A stretch of DNA of 64,000 nucleotides from assembly GCA_008508345.1 (NCBI GenBank), contig QNGE01000101.1, forward strand, positions 327,735-391,734. The letters run 5' to 3'. The stretch's first letter is position 1. The number at the start of each line of letters is the position of its first letter. The stretch comes from Paragonimus westermani (taxonomy: Eukaryota > Platyhelminthes > Trematoda > Plagiorchiida > Troglotrematidae). The notes beneath the pieces were generated by a model. The model did no database searches, was not told the origin of the DNA, and was given only the letters and a program-made list of their open reading frames with translations. The translations under genes and the position numbers were made by a program. Of this stretch, positions 51,150 to 63,285 are shown piece after piece.

Positions 51150-53080
51150 TTAGGGGATCTATGCTTTTCAACCGCGGGGTGAAAGCTTGCGCACGACCCT
51201 ACGAACATTTTTTCGCCCGATGTAGCTATGTCCGAAATTTTTTCAACTTCCTCACGGTCCATTCATACCTCTTACTGGGCATGATGCTGAATACCTCACA
51301 AATGTTCGGAGTAAGGCTCTTAACCCCCATCAGTTTGCTCGCCTTACTTTCCACCTTTCCCTTAATGGAACATCCAGAGCGTGCACCGTTCACTATGCAG
51401 CTCTGCAAATAATACGACAACAACCACCTACTGTTTCGCAACACGTTTGTCTCGATTAGGTGATTACTGCAGTACCAAACAAGGTGTCTGCATGACAGTT
51501 CCCGATCACGTACAGGTCCCATGACCGCCACTGCTGACGACGTGCTTATCAGCAAAAATCCCTTTTTCCGATTGCATGTTTGACAAGCAAACGGCCTTCC
51601 ACCAGTTGCTCCCAGCTATCCTTATCACACACACACAAAGTAAGTTGTTCGAATGCAATCACGTCACCCGCTTCACACATAGAACGTCCACCATTCACTA
51701 AAGACATCGTTGCAGATGGCCGGAATTTCAATTCCAAATACTTGTTTCGATCCAGTATCTCCCCTACATTGCTGAATAACATGGACCAAGGTGAAAGATT
51801 AACCTTGGTATATCTATTGGCTGCATCCACCCTAGTATCCGTCTCATTTCAGTGTTGCACAATGCCACGTCTTGTATATGTAGATCAGGGATCTTTTACG
51901 GGCAGCAGATGAGTTTGCACGTACTCACCAAGTCCCCTTCTGCAACTGCAAACGCTGCTAACTATCCCACTGAACTCCACTTTATACCTGCAATGCACTG
52001 GGTCACTCATTTCTTTAGCTGAGAAGATTTCGCCTCTGAAACTATCTCGTTTCGTTGCTTTCATCCCTCAAGCATATTCCGTTTCATATGAAATTAACAG
52101 AACAGGATCTTAGTATAGGTAAAATGTTCCTCAAAACATCCAAGCTGTGCCGATTGTCTATTCACGATGATTATCATAGCATCCCTTGTTGGCAGCACCT
52201 GCTCAAAGCTGTCCAACATGACCTTGTAACACAACAAGCTTTCATCGAGAAAAAACTATACGAAACGATTTTACCTTTACCATTACAATCCGTAACACCA
52301 AAGTGCCATGAATGATAGGCTCCGTAGTTGTGCTCAGCTGTCGAATCCGCCATAATAACACTCCCCTGCTTTACATACAGTTCCTGAGGTCTTTCTGTCG
52401 TGAACAAAAAAACGAACAGCCTACCCTCATCGCCCATTTTCAAGTACACAGGTCCTATGGATTCCAGCATCTTATGTGTGCTCTCCAGACCGCAGTCCAA
52501 ATGCTCATGTATTCGCATCCTCCGTCTTAACGACATCACGTCATTACGATTTGGCACTATATCCAACAGCACATATACAGCTTCCGTCGCCGTATTTCTA
52601 GCCTACGGTTTGATGGATATATTCCCTTGTCGGTCTGAACTGTCCGGACATTGTGTATCAAGTAGCTGTGCGATATACGCAAACCCCCGTCCGTGAACGA
52701 CAAATGAATAACCGAGGAACACTGGAAATCCTGAAGCCCGTAACAACGTAACACCATGCGAAAAACACAACACTCCCTGTGATTCACGCCCTTCATTCGA
52801 CTGCTCTTCCTAGTAAAGTGCCCACAAAAAGGTGACACTGTTTCTACACTGCACATTCGGGAATTTTCTTCCCAGAATTCCGGTATTACTATGTGCGTGC
52901 TACACAATTCCTCAACGCGTAACTCGTTTCCTTCTTCAAATGAGACGTTTGCAACTTCTTATGGAATTCTGCGAAAGTATCACAACAGGAGCCATCCGGA
53001 AGTTTCGTTCGAAACACTTCCCTGAGGTCCACAAGTTCCAACATCCTGTGCAAAAACCAACGCTCGATTCTATACACTCA
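51150..53080 (-). pseudogene. MULE-type transposase with SWIM-like finger, fragmented
   Basis: Minus-strand order: an N-terminal part with TFAEFHKKLQTSHLKKETSY and ALRNCVART (about 52995-52892); a zinc-finger-like part with CCVFRMVLRCYGL and YPSNRRLEIRRRK (52800-52580); the MULE core (52572-52174) with GDEGRLFVFLFTTERPQELY, SVIMADSTAEHNYGAYHSWH and FGVTDCNGKG, holding the first catalytic Asp in MADST; an unclear middle; then SCRHLVWYCSNH and RNSRWLLSYY (about 51500-51420), like the CxH half of a SWIM finger. The CxC half is replaced by STS. Shifts between frames show it is a pseudogene. SWIM-containing MULE transposases are common in invertebrate genomes (established knowledge). Confidence 0.7.
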
Positions 53081-54918
53081 CCGCATCAAAACGTGTCTAT
53101 GAACAATATACAGCCTCCAACACATCCTTCAAGACGATTTAGGACATAAATTCCAACTATGCAGCTAACTGGAAAATTTAGGTCGACAGCGGATTTGTAT
53201 CGGTGTCTGGTAGGCTAAAATTACCATCGGCGTGTAGTGTTACCACCTGGTAACTATAATTTGCGAGTGATTCTCCTTTAGTACATCCGAACCGTACACA
53301 GAACGGATATGCGAAAATATATTGTGCGTTGTNCTTCGTTCATATACTTGTTTGAAAGCATCGTCATCATTTTTTGAATTTGGATGTTTGGAACAATGCA
53401 TAGGGGTTACCGCGCATTCTGTGTTTTCTTCGTTTGCATGTATGTTTGAGCTGGTGAAGTAACCGCACGACGGAAGTTTTTTTAGCTCCAAGTGTGTGTT
53501 GGCCTGTTGACGCAGAACGTTCTTCATCCCACTTTGTGTGCATAATTATCTATCAGTCGTCGTCCGGACCTAACCCTTGGCGTTGTCTTTCTCTCAGGCA
53601 GTGACCTACCCAATTTCACGGATTTCGATTTGCCAGTGAATCGTTTCTTTTCGTCTTGGATGTCCTCTTCTTACTGGCACGTGAACCTTTCATACACATT
53701 CGTCACTGTTACAGATTGTTTTGTTGATACAATATTCTGGTTATTTCTCATCATTCTATTGATTAGGCCACTACAATTGTCACTTATTCTTGGGTACTCA
53801 TGTACCAATGTTCAGCGTTGACAAGCTTTCAGTCACAGCTCTTTAATTTGTGGTGGCTCAGTCTCTTGTGTACATCTTATCTAATGGATCTGCTGGCTGC
53901 CCCGTATCAGATGACCTCAGGATAACGGTGTCCCCAATCGTTAATCCTACGGCAAAAACCGAATTCAAACGTTAACTAATTGCTGGTGAAATAAAAACCT
54001 CAATGCAGATTCTCTCATCTGCCGCCGCCGTCAATGCGATATGTATGGCCGGTTATTCCAACCACGGCAGTAAGTTGTACGTGCGAGTTGTAAGGGGAGT
54101 TGGAAAAGTGCGGGTTCACAGGGGCCTCTGTAATTCGGTTCCCTACGACGGCACCATGTCCAACGGTAAAAAAATTGGCGTCGTTCGTCGTGCAGTGCGC
54201 AGCATAGGGTTTCAAGAGTGGCGTCATCATATTTTGAGTCGTCCACAATTTTCAACGGCGCGTCTAGCGCTGTTGGAGGAGGTAGCAAAAGATCACGTTT
54301 GATACTCACGCTGGACGCACCAATGACCAAGTTTCCACACACTATTTTTTCTTGCCCTTTGGCGGACTTGCCGTCATACGCTCGCTTGCCTAAGTGCCGT
54401 AGGTATTTCATAATATGGCATCCCCGTGTAAACTTCTCCGGCATTGGCCTAGAGAGCAAAGGGAGGTTCTAGATCGCCTGTGTCAGGGTGCTTGTTGCCC
54501 CTGTTGTAGCGTCGGCCATGTCTTCTTCGTTTGGGTTCTGATCGCCTTCTGCCCGATTTGCCAGCATTTTCCTTCATCGGAACCTGGCAGAATTACCAAG
54601 TTGTAATGAAATCGTAAGAAGGGAGAACGAGAGTAACTGTTTTTCAACGACACAAAAATGCACAAACCGCTGACTGACGCGCGTCTTCTCAGTTTCAGTT
54701 TCAATTAACATTGCTTTGTCCAGCATAATAATGCAGCGCTTTGTGCAGTATCTTGTACTTTATGAATTATATTGTTTGCTTTCTTTGCCTTCCTTCAACT
54801 GTACACCCCATGTTTAAAACTAACTATTCGACTTTTGTGCGACTGGGGCAAAGCCACCACCATGAACTTGATCGGAGTTCGAATGGTTTTACCGGAAGCC
54901 AACTAATATACAGTTCTG
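53081..54918. other. Unassigned, with a left flanking repeat of the second gypsy copy
   Basis: Contains a single N at 53333. The 142-aa minus frame 54031-54459 and the 99-aa plus frame 54003-54302 overlap each other and match nothing known to me. About 54750-54835 repeats at 57695-57780 (see the separate entry). Confidence 0.45.
54750..54840 (+). repeat. Direct repeat left of the second gypsy copy
   Basis: TACTTTATGAATTATATTGT, then CTGTACACCCCATGTTTAAA (about 54800), recurs with changes at 57690-57785 (CTGTACACCCCGTGTTTAAA). The pair flanks the gypsy coding region in the same orientation and may be remnants of its LTRs or of a larger repeat. Confidence 0.6.
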
Positions 54919-57310
54919 TTGGAACAAGCCTTAGAATTCTATCAACCCAATAGCACAAGGCCGAAACATGATGTCACCCATCACATTATCACTAAGGACT
55001 ACCCAAATTCACGCATCCGTGCCGACTGCCTCCATAGTAGCAAAAGATCGATAAAGCGAAATATTGCAGAAATGTTACGTCTAGGGAGCATCCGTCCTTC
55101 AAACAGCCAGTAGTCATCGCCTCTGCACTTGGCCACCGAGAGGACTGAGGGAGACTGTAGGCAATGCGGTGACCACGGCGCACCACCGTGCCGGACTTTT
55201 ATCCTATTCCGCATGTTCATCAATTTTCCATTGGCTTTTCTGTGGAAAGTATACTTTCCGAAATAGATCTAATCATGGCATATCATCAAATTCCTGCTGC
55301 TCCCGAAGACACCGCTGAGACAGCTATTACGATCTCATTTGGCTCATTCGAATTTGTTCGTCTCTTTGGCCTCCGAAACGCTGCCCAAACATTCCAGCGC
55401 CTCATGGACCAACTTCTACGCGGACTAGAATTTGTGTTTGTCTGCACTGACAACACCGGTTGCGAGGGACGATGCGCACAAGCGCACATCTTAACTGAGG
55501 TCTCTATCTGAACATTTGAATTACCATTACGTCAACAGCAGCACAACCAAGTGCGTCTTCGGTGCTTTGCCCGTCGAATTTCTCGGTCGTCTCATCGACA
55601 AAGGCGGCGAGGGGACATTGTTTGGAAAAATCAATTCAGTTACAGATTATCCACTGCCTCATTCTATCAAAAGCCTCCATCGATTTTTGGGGTTGTCAGT
55701 TACCATAGTCGCTTTATCCGAAATTGCTTCGACGTGCTGGAACCGCAGACTGATTTGCTGCTGAGTGACCCTAAACGGTTCGTCTTCGGCCCAGCGGCCA
55801 CCACTGTCTTCATATCCGTCAGGCAGGCCCTGGCGAACGTCACATATCGTGGCAATATGAGTACTGACAAAAGTGCACGGCTGGTTCTGAGGACCGACGC
55901 ATTTCAATCTGCTGTCTGCACCGTTTTGCAGCAGGTCGTTGGCAATGAAGTCCGATCACTGTCGTTTCTCTCCTTTAGGCTACAGCCTACCCAAGCGAGG
56001 TACAATACCACCGGCAGAGAACTGCTGGCTATCTACCTCACCGCTAAGCATTTCCAGCGCGTGCTAGAAGGACGCCGGTTGACCATCCTCACTGACCACC
56101 AGCTGTTAACCTACACTTTCAGCACTTCGCCAGGCGGGTACTCCTAGAAAGACACCCACTAATTAGATTTTCCCTCTCAATACACGGCAGACATCCGTTA
56201 CAGAGACGGCCCAAACAACCTGGTCGCGGACGCTCTATCTAGCGTGCGTATCCATCATTTATCCGCATCTTCTATCAACCTAGAGGCGATAGCGTCGGCC
56301 CAACAAAAAGATACGGAATTTAATCAGCTGCGGTCTTAGCCATCCCTAAAATTCATTTAACTGCCACTTCTGCACTGTGACTCTAAAATTTACATTGAAA
56401 TTCCGACCGCTAAGCCGCGGCCCTACGTCCCCTCTAACTACAGACGAAACATTTTCGGTAATTCTCACTCCCTCGCTCTCATCTTAGCATCCGCTTCACC
56501 GTCAAGCTTATTACCAACCGTTCCGTTTGACCAAACATGCACAAGTATCTAAGTGAATTTGCCAGCCACTATTTGTCTTCTCAGCGAAATAAGGTACACC
56601 GGCACACCATCACACACCTGGCACTTTCGGTGTACCGGTCTCCCGTTTTAAACGCGTTCACGCTGACATAGTAGACCCACTTCCACACTCGAGAAATCGT
56701 ATTGGGTTGTTGACTTGGATTGATCGCTTCATACGCTGGCCGCATTCAACTCTCAAGCGCGGAATCTTAGCCGAGAATATCGCAAGGACACTTGTGGAAA
56801 CCTGGGCATCCTCATTTGACGTACCCGCTTCCGTCACTACTGTTTGCTGTTCTCTGTTCACATCCAAGCTGTTTCATGATCTGCAGCGTTCGCTCGGCTG
56901 TGAACACTTTCGAACAGCCGCCTGCCACCTCGCGTCAAATGGCCTAGTGGAACGGCTCCATCGTCACCTCAAAGTTGCCATCCTTGCTACGGCATCTGGT
57001 CCAAACTGGTTACAAAACCTACCGCTCATTTTGGTTGCATCCGCAATACCATCAAGGAAAACATTGGCTGCACCCCTGCTGCGCTTGTCTATGGCAGGAC
57101 CATACGCCTACCAGGCGAGATGATTACCGTGAGATAGAACTAGCATCTTACTCTACACATCTGGTACTTTTCATACTCAGGTTGATTTCCACCCTGACGA
57201 GGAACACCCCGATGCAGACCAGAACACATGAAGATCTGCTTACGTGTCCATACCTATTTATCAGAGTCAATCCACAAAAACGTCCCACAAGCCACCCATG
57301 GTGATCCGCT
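54919..57310 (+). mobile_element. Second CsRn1-like gypsy copy, pol only, decayed
   Basis: RT start at about 55020-55110 (AEMLRLGSIRPSNSQ). RT palm: PDFYPIPHVHQFSIGFSVES, EIDLIMAYHQIPAAPEDTAE, FGLRNAAQTFQRLMDQLLRG. RNase H in the 198-aa frame 55551-56147: LVLRTDAFQSAV, NTTGRELLAIYLTAKHFQ, LTILTDHQLL. Integrase at 56660-57120: LLTWIDRFIRWP, then SVTTVCCSLFTS where the second catalytic Asp (TTDRG) is replaced, and SNGLVERLHRHLK. No gag was found. It is more diverged than the element at 42-47 kb. Confidence 0.87.
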
Positions 57311-57689
57311 TAGAATGCATGGACGCCAAAACGAATAGTTCATCATCGACTTCAATAGCACTCATGAATCTGTAAGCACCGGCCTCCCAAAAGTGACCTA
57401 TGTTGATCCTCTGACATGTTTCTTCCTCATCCGGCCGTGACTACACCTTTGTGTCATCCAAGTATTCAGAATAAATCCACTCTAAAAACTCCATAAGCAG
57501 TCTAAAAATTCATTACACCCGCCGATGACGCTCAGCTCTCTCATTCCCCTCCACTACAAACATGTTGAGGACGAATACGAAAACTTTCCGTTCGCTTTGC
57601 GGTACACAGAGACCAATACCATTCATTGTCTTTTCGAGCGCCTCACACACTAAGCGAGGATGGATGGGAGAGTTCTGTGAGATTTTGTA

Positions 57690-57790
57690 CCGCATGTCCT
57701 ACTTTATAATTGATATTGTTCGCTCTTTTCGCCTTTCTTCAAGTCAGCTGTACACCCCGTGTTTAAAACAAGCTAGTCGGTTGACTCGAT
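57690..57790 (+). repeat. Direct repeat right of the second gypsy copy
   Basis: Partner of 54750-54840, including CTGTACACCCCGTGTTTAAA. Aligned by eye at roughly three quarters identity. Confidence 0.6.
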
Positions 57791-57798
57791 AAACAATA

Positions 57799-58362
57799 AT
57801 GGAAAACTTACCTCCAAAGTTGCGAGCTAAGCGTTTTTCAAGTGTTCCATGTCACTTGAGTACAGGTTTCGGGAAAGCTAAATACCAGCGTAACCAGCCA
57901 TCTATTTCAGCAAAAATCTCCTGGAAGCAACACTACGGATCGTATTACTTGGATACTTCGTTCAATGTAGTGGAATTTCTGAGCCAGCGCACCTTCACGA
58001 ACTATCGCGAGCCGATTTCTTTTATTTTCATCACATTTTGGCTCCGTGTTCATACTCAAGTATTTTACACAGTTCAGATCCCCAATTTCAATGACATACG
58101 CCGGAAGGGTACGTTTGGGAATGTGCAGTGGCTCATGCCTATGGACAGGTACGTTTGTAAATATATATACCATGTATATATATACCTACGAATGCGATCA
58201 CATGGCCATATATATATACCCATTAATCCATACATTCGGATGTTTAATGATTTCAAGACTCATAGAATTACCATCATACTAATCGGTGCATTTATATATT
58301 CCTTTTCTTTTATATGTAAATATAAACTCTTCTACACCAACACACCTACAGTTACGCGGTAG
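57799..58362 (+). other. 187-codon open frame of unknown nature
   Basis: Starts MENLPPKLRAKRF and runs through the dispersed repeat and several TATATA-rich tracts. The first two thirds match the repeat at 34605-34790, where the frame is interrupted. The second part (KYIYHVYIYLRMRSHGHIYI) is microsatellite-derived. It shows no known domain and is probably not a gene. Confidence 0.3.
57900..58085 (+). repeat. Dispersed repeat, copy B
   Basis: Colinear with 34605-34790: GTAGTGGAATTTCTGAGCCA (57967) and GGCTCCGTGTTCATACTCAA (58040). Same orientation as copy A. Confidence 0.7.
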
Positions 58363-59560
58363 TGACACGGGCACTGGGCTCGCGACAGTAGACTTTTCAG
58401 TGGTCACCTCAAATGAGCGACTGCCCATCGGCTACGAACTATATAATCCTGCGGTACACACGTAGAAGTAGTCGCTTACACACCAGTCATGATTGCGGCT
58501 ACTCTGACGACCTGTTAAATCGGCTTAATTTTTTAACATTTTGTTATAAAATTTGACACTTTCTGTCAAGGCGTGTTTGTTCAACCCAACTGCATGCTCT
58601 ATCTCCGTTAACTGAAAATGTTTCGCCTTTCCTTGTTGCGCGCTACAAGCAGGGTGCATGTTAGCTATGCAATTACGTTTTACTCGGTCGTGGCAATATG
58701 CATAGTACTGCGCTGTTTGTCGTCTTCTGAATCATTGCTATTGGGTAACTCACCGGACATAGAGTGAGGCGTTGTAGGCAAGCCAACTACACTGCACGTA
58801 TCGGACCTCATTGACTCAATTGGAACGTAGGCAGGAAATACTTCATGCGTACTACCTAGAAGAGTTTTCAGGAAAATATCAAATATTTTCCAGAAAATTC
58901 AGGGCTGTTTCAGCGGAAAACAAGAATATTCATTCATTTAACTAGGTGATTTCCAGCAAAGTGATGTTACGAGAACGCAATGATATAAAAAACAAAGAAT
59001 TACAGAATGGATGCGCTGTAACTACCATGTTAGCACCAATTAAGGAATCAGTTAAGAGTGAATTGCGGTTGGTTGGGAAATTTTTAGGGATGTTTTTTAC
59101 AAATAGAGGATTAATTGTTGAAAGTGCCTAATCGCCTGTGTGACTGTATATTCTCTATTTATGAAATATATGAAGTACGTGATAAAGGAAAGAAAGTAAA
59201 ATCGAGCAACCAATCATTGCACGTATAAACTTGTCCTTTGTTAGGCAAAACTCCAACCGCTTCTATTATTCACTCGCACTGTTTCCAAATTCACGCCCCG
59301 TAACAAATTTCGTTGTCGCATGATTAATGTCCTTTGAGTTTTCGACTGCATAAGTTGTGTGCACGGTTTACTGAGACTTTGGCTAGCGCTCATGAGTTTT
59401 TCACCACTCCGGGTTACCGTTGTGTCCCCATCCTTTAGAAGAACGCTGTTTCTCGCTGTGTATTGCAGCTCTACTAGCCACGCCTATTAATTGTGAGGTT
59501 TTCCAAAGTTCTGGTGGTGTTTGATCGGTACCACGACAACGCTGAAGTGAGAGATAGTAT
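58090..59560. other. Unassigned, AT-rich tracts
   Basis: TATATATA tracts at about 58160-58220. At about 59318 GCATGATTAATGTC, shared with about 39883 upstream of the first transposase-like copy. No gene recognised. Confidence 0.5.
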
Positions 59561-59568
59561 TCTGATTA

Positions 59569-60400
59569 TTGAAGCCAAAGTGGCTTTCGGATGTATTGGT
59601 CAGTCTGTCCACCATTTGTCGTGATGTGCAACGTTCGTTTGCCGGGTTTAATCGTAATTTACAGGAATCCCAAGAGAATGCGGACGTTTGCCAACGTTCC
59701 CAATCCACTACGGCGTCCGCACGGAAACGCTTATCACGGCCACTTTCTGGAGGCAAGTTGAACGTTCATAGTCAGAACGACTGGGTTCAGACGACGGGTT
59801 AACAATAATTGATGTGCAGGATGAGGAAGGTGATGTTGCTGGCGCTAGCGTGGTCGACGATCTTTAAGCATGTTGGAGGAGAAAATACAGTGATACAGTG
59901 ATGTGCAAACATTGTTGTCGACGCCAAAAAATTCAGCGATAAGTGACGCTCATCCAGGTGAATATGCTTATTTAGGGATGGTTAAGTGTGTTGTGGATGC
60001 CATTCTAAGCAGCCGGCTACAGCATGCGACATCCGTAGGAACCCAGGTTAGTGTTTGTCGTTCACCACTGAGGAATGCAGAGAAGCTCACAATATGGCCA
60101 GTGCTCTGTCGCCTGAATGAACGGATCGTGACCGAACTGTTTGGAGTTTGTGTGTATGAAGAAAGCAACAAAACAGAAGACGTCAACGTGTGTTATCACG
60201 AGAAGTTTATGCCACACTCATCATTCAGGGACTCCGACATCTGTTTGCCAGTGCGTGCTAGCGGTGCCGCAGCTGCACCGTATCCGGCGTTCGTCGTGAA
60301 AATTGGTGGCTCTTTGGTAGTTTCAGTAGATTTGCTCGTTTTGCTGGTTTCTTGTTGGGCACATAGTGTAGTACTTGTGTAAGTGCAAAGCTCCTAGTAT
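59569..60400 (+). pseudogene. Second copy of the transposase-like family, decayed
   Basis: The frame 59903-60382 begins QTLLSTPKNSAISDAHPGEY, then AYLGMVKCVVDAI, KLTIWPVLCRLNERIVTELF, GVCVYEESNKTEDVNV. It aligns with the first copy (ETPRTSLIRDVHPGEYAHFG; LWPILCRLCEPFVSQLF; CIYGGKGKPKDVN). After DVNV the frame no longer matches the family. The frame 59569-59802 may be its N-terminal part, but that is not supported by motif. Codon-level divergence from the first copy is high. Confidence 0.6.
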
Positions 60401-62390
60401 TTTAGTAGTTACCAATAATCGGGTACGTCGCACATTCCGAATCGGACAACCGATCAGTCGTTCGCATTTGGGAGTGGAGAGAAGGACTCGGAGAATTTCA
60501 TTCATCAATGCCAATAATCTGGGGTTTCTCAGCTACGGGTTGAAATTGGGAGTAGGTCGCGGTGATTGAACTACGGCCGTTGCTACAGAGTCATCACGAA
60601 TAACAAAGTCAGGCAAAGCGTTCCGTGTTTGGCAATCACCCCGAATAAAAGAGCAGTATGCATTCGAATTTACTGCGCCGTACTACTAGTTTCAGAGGTG
60701 ATCCCTTAATGCTCTTCCACAAGTTGCGTGAGCAACTCGGAATTTGGTACATATTATTTGTCGCCACCGTCTACTGATATTTTTGTTTTATTGACGTCCT
60801 GGACATCAGAAAATCACACACGATTATTGCTGTTCGTTACCGAGTGACGTAGTGATCCAAGAAATATTATGTTACTTGCGTTTTATGGTTCCTGGTCTCT
60901 CCGCCTTCCTTTGTTTGTACTCTGGCTATTGAGAACCCGCTGTCTTATGCTGTACTTGGTATGTTCCTGCCGACAGTGTATCGTGCTCTATCTAGCAGTT
61001 AAGAGACCCAGCGGATACTTTCTAAGCCAGTAAGAACTTGCGGCCGCTACGGGTACAAAACGGTATGCAGCACTATCGATACTAGGAATGGTACTACTTC
61101 GAATGTGTTGGTCGCAGAGTTGACCAACACTAAGAGCTTCCTTCTTGGTCTCTCAAGTTCACCTCAGTAAGCTGCAGATAAGACGCCAGTCAAGGCACCG
61201 ATTTGTCTTTAGTGCCCACCCGCATGTCGCGATCAATGGAGAGACGCAGAAAATAGGCGAATGCAAATGCTGGACTCTTCATAAATCCGCATCCATTCTT
61301 GATTCTTGTACGGGCAGTAGGACAGACACGTGCCGACGGACCTTATCCGAGTAGAAGTTGGAACTGCAGTCCTTGAATGAACACACGGCATTTGTCCTCC
61401 CTGATTTTGCAGTCAAAAAGAAGGTAGTTGCACTGCTAACTGCATACATAGACGAAGCTGCAATGTGGAAGTGTGAAAGCTCTCAAAGGAAGAATAGTTG
61501 TGCCATGGGGCCGCTTCCCATAACTCCTAAAGCTGAGCTAGCCTAATCAGTCTTGGCATCTTCTTACTGTCCGGAAGTCACAAACCCCGTACTCGCGAAC
61601 AGGCTGCGCAACAGAACAACCAAAATGTCACACAGCCTTCTGGTAAGCTTACCTGACATGATCAACCCAAAGACATCGGTAGGAAAAGCAGTGACCTCGA
61701 AGTCCGCCAGCGCTAACCCAAACGGCATGTTTCACGATCGCTTTCAGGAAGACAGGGTGAGACACGAACAACGGGCTACGAGTGAGTAACAAATTGTGAC
61801 AGGCTGGAAACTGCGATTGGAGGTTGAGGTTGTAGCTTCTGGTCTCGAAGTATTCACTCAGACTTCTGCGCTTGTCGTGCAAAACGAGAACGCTGATTCT
61901 GCAGGGCTCATCTCAATGGCCGATACTCCAAGTACACGCACAAGTGGTGAGGGCACTGGGATCTATCAAAAATTGTCTCCTGATCTACCTGTCCCAGATT
62001 ACACCAAAAGGTCTTGTAGGAGTTTCTTCCTCTTGAGAAATTAGAATGGAAAAAGCCTGCTGTGGCCGCCTCCTGTGATTCAGGAGGCAGTTCCTCAGCC
62101 CGCTCCATAATGTGTTTGCCATTGGCCTCATAACACCACAGGCATTATCGTGTTTTGAACCTCTTCCTCCCGCGAAAGATAAAGTCGAATTTTTTGTGAG
62201 CGAAAATTTCCGAGCACTCACCCAAAAAATGTAATTTAACAGGGACACAAAAGCTGCAAACTTTGGTACCAGGAATGTTGGTCAGGCGTCCCCTGTGGTC
62301 GTTGACGCACGCACAGACAACGACGTTTCCCCTGCAGCCTCAATGTAGGGCCGTCAGACGTTAGTGGATTGCCCATTTTTTACGGTAGAA
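60401..62390. other. Unassigned
   Basis: Frames at 61145-61354, 61358-61546, 61553-61789 and 61796-62044 (all plus) follow each other closely but carry no known motif. They may be decayed 5' sequence of the CR1 copy that becomes readable at about 62400. Confidence 0.4.
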
Positions 62391-62399
62391 CTTTATGGC

Positions 62400-63285
62400 G
62401 GAACTTTATAGTAGAACTGCGGGAGTTCCTCAAGATTCAGTGCTGTGCACACTCTTATTTCCTGTTCACATGAACGGCCTTCCGGAAAATAGTTCCAGTA
62501 ACCTTCTTTTATGCACAAATTACATAACATAGCGCTACAGTTTGATCTAGACGTTAGTGAGCGCCGATCCGGCGATTGAATTTCCCCACCAGCTGGTAAT
62601 AGGTGTCTGTGCATATCACACGATGGAGACTCTGGCAACGCCTTGGTTTTCCATAGTGCGTTCAGCGCAATAGATATCAGAAACACCGATCTGAAGAAAG
62701 ATCTGGATATATGGTTATCCTGCTTGTCACTCGCTCATTACCATGAGATGGCAGCAATAAAGAAAATTTTCGTTCTCAGGACGACTAAACGCAATTACTT
62801 TCTCACAGGAGAGGAAGGGTTTTGAGTGCTCTGATGAGTTTATACAAAAGTGCTCATTGAAGGTGTTAATCTGGTAGTACATACCGACCCGAAGAGAAAT
62901 ATATTTGGCGTCAAGCGTGTCCAGCACGCCAATGAAAAACTAACCACGGGGCTGAAAAATGTCACGTGCGAGTCTCAACTCGAAATCCTTAATCTGTGAC
63001 CACTCGGGCTTCGATGACTCCGCGGTGACCCGGCTCTCACTCATTTTTCTTGTAAGTAGGTCTCGTCGAACACTTGTCCATCCAAGTGAATGGTGGTGGC
63101 CGGTTAGAATATAACGGAATGCTTTTCCAGTTTCACTTTCGGCCCTTCCTTAGGCAGCAATTCCTTCCTTATAGTATCGTCATTCATTGTGACAACTTCC
63201 CGTCCGAATTCGTTAGCGTTGCTTCGAGAGACCGCCTTTAAGCGCTGCTTGATTCTCATTCGTTTGAAACTTCTTTATGCAGTTA
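62400..63285 (+). mobile_element. CR1-type retrotransposon, 3' half of RT to ORF end
   Basis: Plus-strand pieces: GVPQDSVLCTLLFPVHMNGL (about 62427; family GVPQGSVLGPLLF), then LLCTNYIT in place of LLYADDIK (about 62510), TDLKKDLDIWLSCLSLAHYH and EMAAIKKIFVLR (62690-62780), YIPTRREIYLASSVSSTPMK (about 62880), LRGDPALTH (about 63020), and near the 3' end FPSEFVSVASRDRL (about 63200-63240). The catalytic Asp pair is gone and stops are frequent. No tail was fixed. Confidence 0.8.

Noticed and set aside
54003..54472. Overlapping frames on both strands (99, 142 and 84 aa)
   Set aside because: Mutually overlapping, no recognised motif; none could be linked by splice sites to a neighbour.
62825..62850. 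CTGATGAG, first half of a hammerhead ribozyme core
   Set aside because: No CGAAA partner at a fitting distance; the segment lies inside CR1 coding remnant.
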